Source of the DNA: Puccinellia tenuiflora
Lineage: Eukaryota; Streptophyta; Magnoliopsida; Poales; Poaceae
Direction of reading: 5' to 3'
Assembly: GCA_012064385.1 (NCBI GenBank)
Contig: QRDG01000473.1
Coordinates: forward strand, 4,657,965-4,721,964
Length of the DNA stretch: 64,000 nucleotides
Part shown: in pieces, positions 25,653 to 35,900 of the stretch
Layout of the letters: each line of letters starts with the position of its first letter
How positions within the stretch are numbered: the stretch's first letter is position 1
Program-made: the position numbers and the translations under genes
Notes under the pieces: model-generated
The model's database searches: none
Seen by the model: only the letters and a program-made list of their open reading frames with translations
What the model was told of the DNA's origin: nothing

Positions 25653-25681
25653 CACGTGTATTACACGTGCATGTTTACTAG
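25653..25681 (+). terminator. Helitron 3' terminal hairpin and CTAG
   Basis: Stem CACGTGT/ACACGTG with a 3-nt loop, an 8-nt spacer, then CTAG. In Helitrons this structure acts as the rolling-circle termination signal. Confidence 0.85.
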
Positions 25682-25800
25682 TATATATTAAGCTAGCAAG
25701 CCGTCTCATTAAAAACCTTCAAGTCCCCTCAGCTGTTAAGAAAAAGAGTGCGTCTGAAACTTGATGCTTTAAGCATCCACAAGAGTTACATCATTCGCGA

Positions 25801-26396
25801 TTATCGAGCGCACACAAAAGGAGGATCGCCATGCCACACATCATGGGCGACCTCGTAAAATCTAGCTAAAACATGTGCGGCCCTGTTAGCCTCTCTAGGA
25901 CAATGAGAAAAGCTAACACGACTGAAACTACGACAGAGAAAAGCACAATCTTCGTAAATAGCTGCAGCAGCTCCATAGGAATTCCCACCATTTTGCATGG
26001 TCTCAACGACCTCATGCAATCAGATTCAAACTGGACCCGGTTGCACCCCACCAAGCCTGCCAAGAGAAGACCGTTACGTAACGCATGTGCTTCCGCCGTA
26101 GCAGCGTCTTCGACATGTTCGAGAGTCCAACGACCACCTGAAATAAACATACCCATATGATCACGAATAACCGCGCCTGTACCACCCGTACCTGTATCAA
26201 TATTGAAGGCTGCATCGACGTTTATCTTGACAAAATCTTCAGGTGGTTTGATCCAACCGTGACGTACAATACCACTGCTCCTGATTGCTTTTGACCTTTT
26301 GTAGTTCATTGCCAAAGCTAAAATTGACTGGGCTGACCGTATTGGATCATGAGCATCTTCACCATGCGTTATTTTACGTCTCTCCCACCATGCATA
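25801..26396 (-). pseudogene. LINE RNase H domain, downstream of an ORF2 stop
   Basis: This region follows the TGA that ends ORF2 (26397-26399) in the same frame, starting YAWWERRKITHGE. It shows RNase H motifs: KINVDAAF (first catalytic Asp), EAHALRNG (Glu) and ESDC (Asp). Near 26015 the frame shifts by one base, and the remainder (MQNGGNSYGAAAAIYED, then HCPREANRAAHVLA) continues in another frame to a stop at 25801. The shift looks like loss of one G after ESDCM. The LINE therefore carries two lesions here, one stop and one frameshift. Confidence 0.85.
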
Positions 26397-29300
26397 TCAG
26401 ATCGTAACAGCAATGAGATCACACCATCGCAGCTCTGGATAATTAGGTACATCCGACGGATTCAATAAAAGTGAGACCAGCGCCGACTCCCCTTGCTGCT
26501 CCTCAATACAAGCTTTTGTTACCTCATGTAGAAGTCCAAAATAACTCCATATTTCTTGAACTCTCGGGCACTTGAAGAAAGCGTGTGATATAGTCTCACA
26601 ATCAATGATACAGAGAGGGCATTGGCTCGACGTTTGTATGTGCCGATTAGCCAACACCCCACGGCAAGGTATAGCACCAAGGACTGATCTCCAACAGTGT
26701 ATTTTAATTTTAGCTGGCACTATGAGAGACCAGATCGACTTCCAAATCGGGTGAGACAGCGAAGCATCAAAAGGTTTAGTCCTGCGCAGTTTCCTACCAT
26801 GCTGGAAATCCCATTCTTGATAATAGGAAGACCTAAGCGAGAATAACCCATTTTTATTGAAGTGCCAAGATATAAAGTCCTCCATCATACCCACAGCCAG
26901 CGGAATTTTCAGAATTCTCTCCGCATCAACTGGCCAGAATAAATCCCGAACAAGATCTTCATCCCACTCATGTGATTCACCAATCAGCTCTGACACTTGC
27001 GTGTAGACAATATTGCCTCTTCGTGTCATAACCTTACGGTTTGGGCTGGTTGGAATCCAACAATCTTCCCAGATATTGATATTCTCACCGCTACCCACTC
27101 TCCAAATGTGTCCTCTTCTGAAGGTTTGTATTCCTGACCATAAACTCTGCCAAGTGTACGAGCTCCCCTTTTTCAGTTCACAATTTAATAAATCTCCAGA
27201 AGGGTAATATTTCGCCCGTAAAACTTGAGCACAAAGGGAATCAGGAGCCGAAATCAGCCTCCAAACTTGTTTAGACAGCATAGCAAGATTAAAACTCTCC
27301 AAATCCCTAAAACCCATACCTCCATGCTTCTTTGGGATGCACATCTTCCACCACGCAAACCAGTGCATATGTTTTTGTTGATCATCATCTCCCCACCAGA
27401 ATTGGGACATTGCAGAGATTATCCCTTTTGAAATCTGTTTAGGTAGCTTGAACACCGACATTGCATATGCAGGAATAGCTTGAATAATGGATTTTATAAG
27501 AACTTCTTTACCACCATAAGAAAGCATTTTCTCTTTCCAGCCACATAACATCTTACAAACTCTATCGATGAGATGTTGAAAGCAATCAGACCTATCTACC
27601 CCCACCAAAGGTGGAAGGCCTAGGTATTTATCAGTTATCGCCTCCGTCATAATATTCAGGATAGTGCAAACATCCACCCTCACATCAACCAAAGTGCAGG
27701 GACTGAAGAATATACTAGATTTGGCCTCACTAATCAGCTGCCCAGAAGCCGCACAATATTCATCAAGGGCCCGTTTTAGGCTCATGGCATTATTAACATC
27801 AGCTTGCATCAGAATAAGAGAGTCGTCTGCAAAAAGTAGGTGAGAAATAGATGGAGCAGAACGGCATACTTTAAGTCCTTTAATATTGCCCGCAACCTCC
27901 TCATGAGCAATTAGAGATGTAAGGCCTTCCGCACACAATAAGAATAAGTAGGGTGACAACGGATCCCCCTGTCTCAATCCCCTGCCAGGGTCAATATAAT
28001 CAGATAAACGATTATTCAAACGAATTTTGTACCTGACGGAAGTCACACACTCCATAATTAGATGAACCCAATCAGCAGCAAACCCGAGTTGTAAAAGGAC
28101 CAGCTCCAGAAATTTCCATTCAACTCTATCATACGCCTTATGCATATCCAATTTGACTGCACAGAGACCATACTTTCCCACTCTCTTATTTTTGATAGCA
28201 TGATAACTCTCATAGGCAATTAGAAAATTATCAGTGATTAGCCTACCCGGAACAAAGGCACTTTGCATAGGTGATACAATATCAGGAAGGACCACCTTTA
28301 GTCTTGACGCAATAAGCTTAGAAACAACCTTGTAAACCACATTACAAAGACTAATTGGTCTAAACTGAGAAATATGCTCAGGGTTTGGTACCTTCGGAAT
28401 CATCACTATTGTTGTTTCATTCCAGCTTTCAGGAATCTTCTTTGTATTAATCGCCATAAGAACCTCATCAGTTAAATCCTCTCCAATAATATGCCAAAAC
28501 TTTTTATAAAAAACGGCATGAAGGCCATCAGGTCCAGGAGCTTTAACATCACCAATATTGAATAAAGCCTTCTTTACTTCCTCCCTAGTATAGTCTGACA
28601 ATAAAGCCATGTTCATTGCCGCACTAACTCGAGGCTGAACCTTTGCAATTGTATGGGGGTCCGGATTTTGCACCTCGGCAGAAAACAAATTTGAGAAATA
28701 ATCCGATGCAAGTCCCATTAGCTGGTCGCCATCTTCAACCCAATTTCCCTGGTTATCCTTCAGTTTTTTAACATAATTATTCTTACGGCGTGCCGACGCA
28801 AACCTGTGGAAATATGCTGTATTCTGGTCCCCACTCTGCAGCCAATTGATCCTACCACGTTGGACCCAATATAATTCTTCCTTTTCTAGAAGATCTTCTA
28901 TTTGGATTTGGAGATCACGCTGAATAACTAGAGCTTCATCAGATAAAGGACCCAACATCACATCATTTAGTTGCTTCTGCAACTCTCTAAGCTTTGTCCG
29001 TGGCCCCTTCAAAACAGTTTTGTCCCACTCATGCAAAGAAGCACGAATAACACTAGTTTTCTTAGCGAGAGATGCACCAGGTAAGAAATTTGCCCGGTCC
29101 CAGGCTTCTTGCACGATTGTGTCCACATTCGCCTCGCAAAGCCAATGGGATTCAAAGCGTTTCGTCAAATTACCACGGCTTTGCACAACGTTAGCATAAT
29201 ATTCTGTGTCAATAAGAATCGGCCGGTGATCAGACTTATCAAAATCTTCATGCACTACCCCAACAGACGGGAACATAGAAATCATTGATTGGTTCCCAAG

Positions 29301-29882
29301 AACCCTGTCAAGTCTTTCTCTGATCCGCCCTCTTCTCCAAGTGTACTGGTCTCCGATGAAACCCATATCATCTAGCTCACATTCATTAATAGCATCTCTG
29401 AATGCCTGCATATAGCGTTGCGGTCTAATATTGCCTCCTTCCTTTTCGTTGCCGAATAAAATCTCATTAAAGTCCCCTCCAATAAGCCATGGCAGGTTGT
29501 TCATAGCAAACAATTGGCGAACATAATCCCATGAGAGATGTTTACGATCACTACTCGGTTCCCCGTAAAAGCTAGTGAACCTCCATCCCAAATCGGAGTG
29601 CTCATCAATACGTATATCAACGAAGTTTGAATGAACCTCTCGCGAAGTAACGTTCAAACTGTTGTGCCATAACATAAGAAGACCTCCCGATCTGCCATCA
29701 CTCATATGAATCTCCATCTCATCAAACTGGAACCTACGCATTAAGTTTTCCGCCTTAACTTTACTCAGATGTGACTCAGACAGGAAAATCACATCCGGAC
29801 GTAACCTCTCCAGGAGACCCTGGAGTGCGCAAATTGCCGAGGATTTTCTCATTCCTCGGCAATTCCAAACTAAGATTTTCAT
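26397..29882 (-). CDS. LINE ORF2: endonuclease and reverse transcriptase (1161 aa)
   Basis: A long open frame of an L1-type plant LINE. Residues 1-220 are an apurinic-type endonuclease with NCRGM, SESHL (Glu36), GGDFNE and SDHRPI. The reverse transcriptase covers about 430-720, with IPKVPNPEHISQFRPISLCN, FVPGRLITDN, LDMHKAYDRVEW, GLRQGDPLSPYLF and the catalytic FADD. The C-terminal part has the zf-RVT-like CPLCIIDCETISHAFFKCP. It nicks DNA and copies its own RNA at the nick. Its ATG overlaps the ORF1 stop as ATGA. The frame is intact up to a TGA just before the RNase H domain, so only that domain is separated. Activity is unlikely because the 5' end of the element is missing. Confidence 0.94.
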   Translation of the reverse strand: MKILVWNCRGMRKSSAICALQGLLERLRPDVIFLSESHLSKVKAENLMRRFQFDEMEIHMSDGRSGGLLMLWHNSLNVTSREVHSNFVDIRIDEHSDLGWRFTSFYGEPSSDRKHLSWDYVRQLFAMNNLPWLIGGDFNEILFGNEKEGGNIRPQRYMQAFRDAINECELDDMGFIGDQYTWRRGRIRERLDRVLGNQSMISMFPSVGVVHEDFDKSDHRPILIDTEYYANVVQSRGNLTKRFESHWLCEANVDTIVQEAWDRANFLPGASLAKKTSVIRASLHEWDKTVLKGPRTKLRELQKQLNDVMLGPLSDEALVIQRDLQIQIEDLLEKEELYWVQRGRINWLQSGDQNTAYFHRFASARRKNNYVKKLKDNQGNWVEDGDQLMGLASDYFSNLFSAEVQNPDPHTIAKVQPRVSAAMNMALLSDYTREEVKKALFNIGDVKAPGPDGLHAVFYKKFWHIIGEDLTDEVLMAINTKKIPESWNETTIVMIPKVPNPEHISQFRPISLCNVVYKVVSKLIASRLKVVLPDIVSPMQSAFVPGRLITDNFLIAYESYHAIKNKRVGKYGLCAVKLDMHKAYDRVEWKFLELVLLQLGFAADWVHLIMECVTSVRYKIRLNNRLSDYIDPGRGLRQGDPLSPYLFLLCAEGLTSLIAHEEVAGNIKGLKVCRSAPSISHLLFADDSLILMQADVNNAMSLKRALDEYCAASGQLISEAKSSIFFSPCTLVDVRVDVCTILNIMTEAITDKYLGLPPLVGVDRSDCFQHLIDRVCKMLCGWKEKMLSYGGKEVLIKSIIQAIPAYAMSVFKLPKQISKGIISAMSQFWWGDDDQQKHMHWFAWWKMCIPKKHGGMGFRDLESFNLAMLSKQVWRLISAPDSLCAQVLRAKYYPSGDLLNCELKKGSSYTWQSLWSGIQTFRRGHIWRVGSGENINIWEDCWIPTSPNRKVMTRRGNIVYTQVSELIGESHEWDEDLVRDLFWPVDAERILKIPLAVGMMEDFISWHFNKNGLFSLRSSYYQEWDFQHGRKLRRTKPFDASLSHPIWKSIWSLIVPAKIKIHCWRSVLGAIPCRGVLANRHIQTSSQCPLCIIDCETISHAFFKCPRVQEIWSYFGLLHEVTKACIEEQQGESALVSLLLNPSDVPNYPELRWCDLIAVTI

Positions 29883-30133
29883 TGATCCCGGACAGACACC
29901 TCCATGGAGTCCGCCGATCCTGGTTTTATTGATTCGTTTTGTATCTCGTCTCCACCCTTGCGAAATCTTTTCTTCTCCTGGGTAGCCGAGGGCGAGGCCG
30001 TCGAGACAATAGAGCCTCCCTCAAGTGCAGCCACTGAAAAAACAGCACTATTCTTAGTCGCTCTTTCAGCCAGAGCGCCAGTATCCTCTTTCCCATCACC
30101 TATAAGGAGCACATTACTGCTACCCATCTGTGA
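29879..30133 (-). pseudogene. LINE ORF1, C-terminal fragment
   Basis: About 82 codons remain, ending MEVSVRDQ and a TGA whose last bases overlap the ORF2 ATG. The fragment is rich in K, E and S, lacks the RNA-binding domain of complete ORF1 proteins, and is cut off at the LINE 5' truncation point (30133). The ATG at 30127 is unlikely to be the original start. Confidence 0.75.
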
Positions 30134-30148
30134 GTTCCCACTTCCCAG

Positions 30149-31065
30149 TCAAAGTGGGTTCACCACCTATGAGCCGGCGAACAAGACAAAGGTTCAAGAC
30201 TGACAGATAGCCTCCCCATCTGCCCCGTGACGACCAGGCAAGAACGACATCGACAACCACGACTAAGGACTGGGGACCTCCCGGGGTCTCCCTCAACCCG
30301 GCAGACGACGCGGAGGTCCCGGGGACCCCGACGCCCGGCAGGAGGCCAGGCTCACCTCCGGAATCCAACCTTCATACAAGGAAAGAGGATAAGCTTACCA
30401 GCTCCGGCTGGAATCTCCTACAAGACTTGGGCGCCAAGAAGACGGAGGCGCCGCGAGGGGACACGGTCGGAAAAGGTGTCAGCCTTTGTCCGCCCACCCT
30501 GCAAAAGGTGGGCGACCGCACCTAACCCCCACAGAAGAATACTTGGACGAGAATAGGCCACGTCACCCCATAAGTAGAGCCCGGAGGGGTTTTCCCGCCT
30601 AAAACCCCTCCGCTCCCAAAGGTGCACCTGTGGGATCCCCTTAGCCTATAAAAGGAGGACCAAGGCACCGGAGGGAGTGGAGGGATTTCCAGAAAGTCGG
30701 AGACTAGGCAAGGTAGCGCACAAGACGAAGAGTAGCAGAAGCGGGAGGTGATCTCCTCCGGGTCAGGATCTGCTTGTCTTCAACCTCTAGCCAACACCTC
30801 CCGGGTTCTCACCCGCAACCACCGCTGTAAAGCTACACCATGATAAACCACTCAATCCAGACATGCAGGAGTAGGGCTTTTAGCCTCCGGGCGGCCTGAA
30901 CCTGGGTAAACTCCCTATGTTCCTGCGTTGCTTGCTAGTACGTAGATCGGAGGTCTTGACGAAGTTCTCCCGGCGGAAGACGTTTCCCAGCCTCCTTCGT
31001 GCCCCATACCGAAACTAAAAAGGAGGTATCCTTTACTCCCGGTGTCCGTGATCCAAGACATGACA
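30149..31065 (+). repeat. Main part of the G 5' LTR
   Basis: It is collinear with the solo LTR at 489-1464: shared GGGATCCCCTTAGCCTATAA, GTGATCTCCTCCGGGTCAGG, ACTCAATCCAGACATGCAGG and TCCTTTACTCCCGGTGTC. It ends GACATGACA immediately before TC and the primer binding site. A TATA box CTATAAAAG is at 30646-30654. Confidence 0.92.
30646..30654 (+). promoter_or_regulatory. TATA box of the G LTR
   Basis: CTATAAAAG stands in the same context as in the solo LTR. It would drive transcription rightward into G, away from SEC23. Confidence 0.65.
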
Positions 31066-31067
31066 TC

Positions 31068-31084
31068 TGGCGCGCCAGGTAGGG
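31068..31084 (+). promoter_or_regulatory. Primer binding site of G
   Basis: TGGCGCGCCAGGTAGGG starts 2 nt after the LTR end. Its TGG start is complementary to a tRNA CCA end; the tRNA species was not identified. Confidence 0.75.
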
Positions 31085-31226
31085 GGCGCAAGCGCTGGAT
31101 CCGCCTCCATCGACTTCAAGATCTTCTTCTAGATCTCGATCAAGGTCCGCATCGACCACGTCGCCAGGTTCATCGACAAGGTCTGCGTCGGCCTCATCAC
31201 TAAGTTCAACGTCAAGCTCATCGGTC

Positions 31227-32010
31227 ATGGCAAGATCTACCCCGAGCTCTTCTTCTACTCCAACCGGAGCAGCTGCTCCCTCAAGGCTGGGTGAACGGGC
31301 ACATCTTCGGCAAGCGAAGACTATGTCGGGAACTCAGGAGGTCTGTGGTGAGTTGTCGCAGCAGTCGACTCGGAAAAGCTGGGGGATGGAAGAGGCACTG
31401 GGCACGGCCCGAGTACTTCTATCCTTCCCGCCAGAGCAGTGCAAGAGCGATCCCGTGCGAGGGCATGGATCGCAAGCTTGGAAAACCTGCTGGACTATGC
31501 TCACCACTGCCATGCTCCCGCGAGTTCTGCCCCGACCAACACCCGCACTACCGCCGTCCCTGCGCCAGCACCCCAGAGGAGGAACGACAAGAGGATCCCC
31601 ATGGCAAGAGGCCCATCGATCCAACCCGCAAGGCCACCGGCCAAGGCTCCAACCCCAGGCGTCGCACCCGTGAGGAAATGGAAGGCCAAGCCGGCCAGCA
31701 TTCCAGGACCTGCCCCGCGCCGAACCCGGCGACCATCCTTGACCTCTACCGTCTTGAGCAAGGACCCGAAGAAACGCTGCGTCACTACATCTGGAGGTTC
31801 CGGGGCGTCATCGACCGCATTCCCCCGGCTGACCTGCAAGAGATCTCCGTCATCGTTGTCTTCCACGCCACGTCCGCAACCTGATGATGCATGAAAAGCT
31901 GAGCGTCCGTGCAGTGGACACCCTAGAGGACTTGTGGAAGATGGCCGACCAATGCACACGGGCCGAGGAAGCTGCTACCCTTCCGCCCCATGAGGTATGC
32001 TGAAGCCAGA
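31227..32010 (+). pseudogene. Gypsy gag remnant of G
   Basis: Gag-like sequence appears across more than one frame. The diagnostic stretch near 31736-31860 (LRHYIWRFRGVIDRIP, preceded by LDLYRLEQGPEE) matches the retrotransposon gag core. After a frame change, LMMHEKLSVRAVDTLEDLWK (about 31885-31945) continues the same domain. Frameshifts and the absence of pol afterwards make it non-functional. Confidence 0.8.
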
Positions 32011-32535
32011 TGCACAGCACGCACGAAGTACCCGCGACGCCCTGAGATGTACCCGGAATAATCAAGTTGTCCCCCGAAACTCCCCATGAGCAATAAAAGA
32101 TAAGTTATCCTTGATCAGAATCCATGTCATGCTTTGCTATCTATTTCACGGGTATAAAACTATGCACGAAACCGACAATGTGTCTTGTCCGTCGAATGAG
32201 CACTCCAGGGGGTCGACTCTCCCGGGGGTACGAAGCGGTGAGAGACCTGATACTGCCCGGGAGGAGTGCGTGCCGAGAGGGTGAGCGACCTTCTGAGAAT
32301 CGGTAGGGCTCGTGAGGGCATTCCTGATCAGTCAGGGCCTCATGGGTAAGCTTACATCCCTGAAGGATCTCTCAAAGACGTGGAGAAAGGAAAACATGAT
32401 AAAGCAAAAACACCCGCGAAGTGGAGTAGCACAAAGTTTCCTAAGCGTTATAGCATAAGTTTTGACAAAGTGCGAAGTCTGACGCCATGTTTATTACATT
32501 TGGGGCACAAGGTGCTCGAATGATGTGCAGGAAGT
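32011..32535. other. G spacer between gag remnant and antisense ORF
   Basis: Non-coding. The normal position of protease, RT and integrase is missing, which implies a deletion of several kb in the ancestor of this copy. Confidence 0.6.
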
Positions 32536-32989
32536 TTAAGGGCGAGGACGGGAGAACATCTCCGTGGCCAGTGCGGTCGCGGAAGCATCCACGACCTGGA
32601 GCGAGGTTCCGGAAGGCTTGGCGCCCACGAAGTTGGGCATGACGGCATTCGGGTTGGCCTCCCGGAACGATGCCATCACGCGCGCCACCGTCTCAAGACT
32701 GGCTCCGTTTCGGTCGTTGAGGAGCTGACGAACGGTCTTATTCTTGATGGACCTGATGGAGGCAGTCGTCTTCGAGAGGAGCTCTGCCACGTCCGGGAAG
32801 CTTTGATAGTCCGGGGCCAGCCCAGAGAGTTCGGCATTTCGATCTAGCTGAAGCACCCGCATCACGATGTCGGTGCTGGCGGCGGCGACGCCCTTGAACC
32901 CCTCCTCCGCCCGGCGGCGGAATTCCGTCAGCTCAGAGGACACCCGGGAGTGATCCTTCTCTAGCTCGAGGTGCCTGGCCTTCAGCAAC

Positions 32990-35900
32990 TGTGGCACCCC
33001 GATCCGGAGATCGAGTTACCCCATATATCAGTCCCAGGAGCACTGAATATATGACAACTTGATAGCAGAACATAACCACTTTATTAAGGGGGTCGGGAAA
33101 CCGACGAGGGATTACAAGGGTCTTATTACAAGGCTGCGCCCTAGCGCACACAACAGTTTGTACATTATTTATCGAACATGACTTCATCAGAGGGCGTCAG
33201 CGGATTGGCGGAAGCGTGCGACGAAGAGGGCCTAACTCCACAGGGCTCTGCCTGGATACCGGATCTAGTTCCCGTATAAGGGGTACTCGGCGACGGGGGT
33301 AGGAGGATCTGGCCACATGGATTGTACTCGCAAGACATCAATCCGCAATCAACCGTAACCAACGATCCTATATGGCATGGCATGGCATGGGTGCAGGTGC
33401 GAGTCCAAGCTTAACGGTTGGACTTAACTTACCTACTTACCTGTGACGAAAACTGTGGCTTATGAGAACGAGTCTCATTTCCACACAACACTATCTACAA
33501 CACTTGTGTTCTCAAGCTTGACCAACTCTGGTCCACTTCTGGGCTTAGCTTTGACCAACTATGGTCCACTTTTCAGCTCATTCAACTTTGGCCAACTCTG
33601 ACCGCTTGGTGAATTTATTTCTCCGTGTTCGACTGGACTGACTCTAGTGTGACTGGACCCAACACCGTTCCTTACGTAGGAACAATACTAGATTCTAGAT
33701 TTGACACTCTCGTGAGGTTGCAACTTTTATCCACACGTTGGGGTCTAAGCTTGTACGGCTGGTACCTGCCGCACAAACCTATTCCCCCGTAGCCGTCCGC
33801 TCTACCAAGACACTCCTTGTATAGCTACCGACTTACCACTCGGGCTAAGTCTTATGACGAAGTGAATCCGGCACGTCCCCAACTCATGAGCAACGCCTAG
33901 CTCCAGAACCTTCACAAGACTAGCCCCGACCACAACTATGCAGTATCCGACTAGACTTGTCAAGTGGGTAGCATCAAAAGAGGCTCGATAGGCTACTAAG
34001 CTACGGTCTTCCCATTTCAACGACGCATGGTTGTGCGGGTGTGTTTGGCGAGTGGCACTATTTGACTCAATCTAGTCGACGGAGGTGGTTATCTTTTTAA
34101 TCAATTTTTATTCTCGGCCATAAGACAGCAACAAACGTTAGTCCACAAGATATACATGAGCATCAAATAATCACATAGTAGTTCAGCAAGGTAAAATAAG
34201 GTCAACCGGGCGATGGCGGAGTTTCCTCCGACCAGTAGCAGCCACGGGTCGAGTAAGAAATTAAAATGACAAAATCAATCGGGCGAGGACGGAGATGTCT
34301 CCGGCCAGTAGCAGCCACGGGTCGAGTAAGAAAATAAAGTAAAACAATCGGTTAGCGTCAATCGGGCGATGGCGGAGATACCTCCGGCCAGTGATAGCCA
34401 CAGATCGACTACAAAGTTAGTGGAGGCGTCCACGCGATCCCGTTCCTCCATTCCATTGACTGCGGCGGTTCCCCCAGTCCATCGTCGCCGGAATGGGGAG
34501 TGGTGCATGGTACCGTCCAACGCAACACCACAACTCTACGGAAAAGTAGCCGCTTCAATCCACTTGGGCAGGACCCAACGTGTATTTAGACAGGGTACCA
34601 GAACTCAACCCACTCTTGATGGGTTTATCGTATTGCAGGGAAGTAAAGGTACATGAAATATTAATACTAAAAGTAGGCGAGATTCAATCCACGCGGGCGG
34701 TGTCCAACATGTATTTAGTCGCCGGCCGGAACTCAACTCACGGAACATGAGTTTATCGTATTGCAGAAAGTAAAAGTAGCATTAGGTCACATGAAATAAT
34801 AGGCATGAAACAAGACATGTGGGATGCAACTATCGCGCAAACAAGTAACAAACAAGTCAAATAGGGCATCGATGACTTGGGAACGGATGGTTGGGGGCTG
34901 ATGGCTTGCCTTCTGTTGTGGGATCAACTTCTCCTTCAATAAAATGGTTGGAATCTATTAAAGAAATTTAAAAACGTGGTTAAGACCTTTCGCAAAAACA
35001 TTCCAAGGTTCAATGGGCAAATGAACTTCAAATCAATTGAAACCAGTGGAATAGGATAGATATTTTCAGAACAAAGCCACCGCAAAAAGAATCACATTTT
35101 TCTGAATTTTTTTGAGAGAGATATACCCTTTCAAAGTTAACCCTAAAATCTGCCCTTTTCAAAAACAGAAACAAATAAAGAAAAACCTTTCAGAAAAGTT
35201 TAAAACTCTGACGGCCCGGACCCACTGGTCAGTGGCTGCTGGGCCGAACCGGTACGCGCGCCAGGAAAAAAAAAGAAAGAACCCCGGGGGGGGAGAACGG
35301 GGTCGCCGGCACGGTGAACTCACCGGCGGCGTTTCCGGGCGGCCGAGGCGGCGGAGAGGGGAGGGAGAGTTAGCAGGGCGGCTCAGGGAGGTGCGGAGCT
35401 TCCCGTCGGCGTGCTCACGGATGGCGGGGAGGTCTTGAGCAGCGGCGGCGTCGGTGACCGCGGAGGCCGAGCTGCGGTCGAGGACGCAGACGACGACTCC
35501 GGCCACCAATCACTCCGGCGAGGGCGTCATCGGCTTCTTGGGGTCCTGGATTGGAGGTGGGGTGGCTATTGGGTGGCGGGGAAGATCCTGGAGAGGGGAA
35601 TTGGCCCAAGACTGAGCGGCGGAGAGGGGCTCACCGCCGGCGTTCTGGAGCTCCTGCGGGGCTGATCCTGGGTGGGGAGGGAACTGAGGGAGAGAGGGTG
35701 GTGGTGCGCTGCTCGAAGGAGGCCGGGATGGGCTTTTTATAGCCTCCCGACGGGGTGGTCATCACGGGTGGGCACGGTAAAGTGGCAGGGCGAGCTGTCC
35801 GGTGCAGAGGGGAGACGACGGCGATGGCGTCGTCGGTGTAGCTCTGAGGCGCTGCTGTAGACGGGAATCTCGCGCCTGTGGATAGGAACGGGTGGCGTGG

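Larger units (their letters stand above)
21910..25681 (+). mobile_element. Helitron, non-autonomous, inserted in the LINE tail
   Basis: The 3772-bp element starts TCTCTACTAATATAAAAAG and ends CTAG, and sits precisely between A (21909) and T (25682) of the LINE 3' UTR, as Helitrons do. A 7-bp hairpin (CACGTGT, loop ATT, ACACGTG; 25653-25669) ends 8 nt before CTAG. No Rep/helicase is encoded. The GC-rich 22040-22640 part looks like a captured exon or promoter region ending at a splice-like TTGCAG/GTACGT near 22638. The rest is AT-rich with no recognised gene. Confidence 0.88.
21889..30133 (-). mobile_element. L1-type LINE, 5'-truncated, inserted in the G LTR
   Basis: The minus-strand LINE ends in a poly-A tail seen as ten T at 21889-21898 and is flanked by a 15-bp target duplication GTTCCCACTTCCCAG (21874-21888 and 30134-30148). 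Excluding the Helitron (21910-25681) it is about 4.47 kb. It retains the C-terminal part of ORF1, a near-complete ORF2 (endonuclease, reverse transcriptase, zinc-knuckle-like Cys/His motif, RNase H) and a 3' UTR. The 5' end stops inside ORF1, the usual outcome of incomplete target-primed reverse transcription. Confidence 0.93.
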
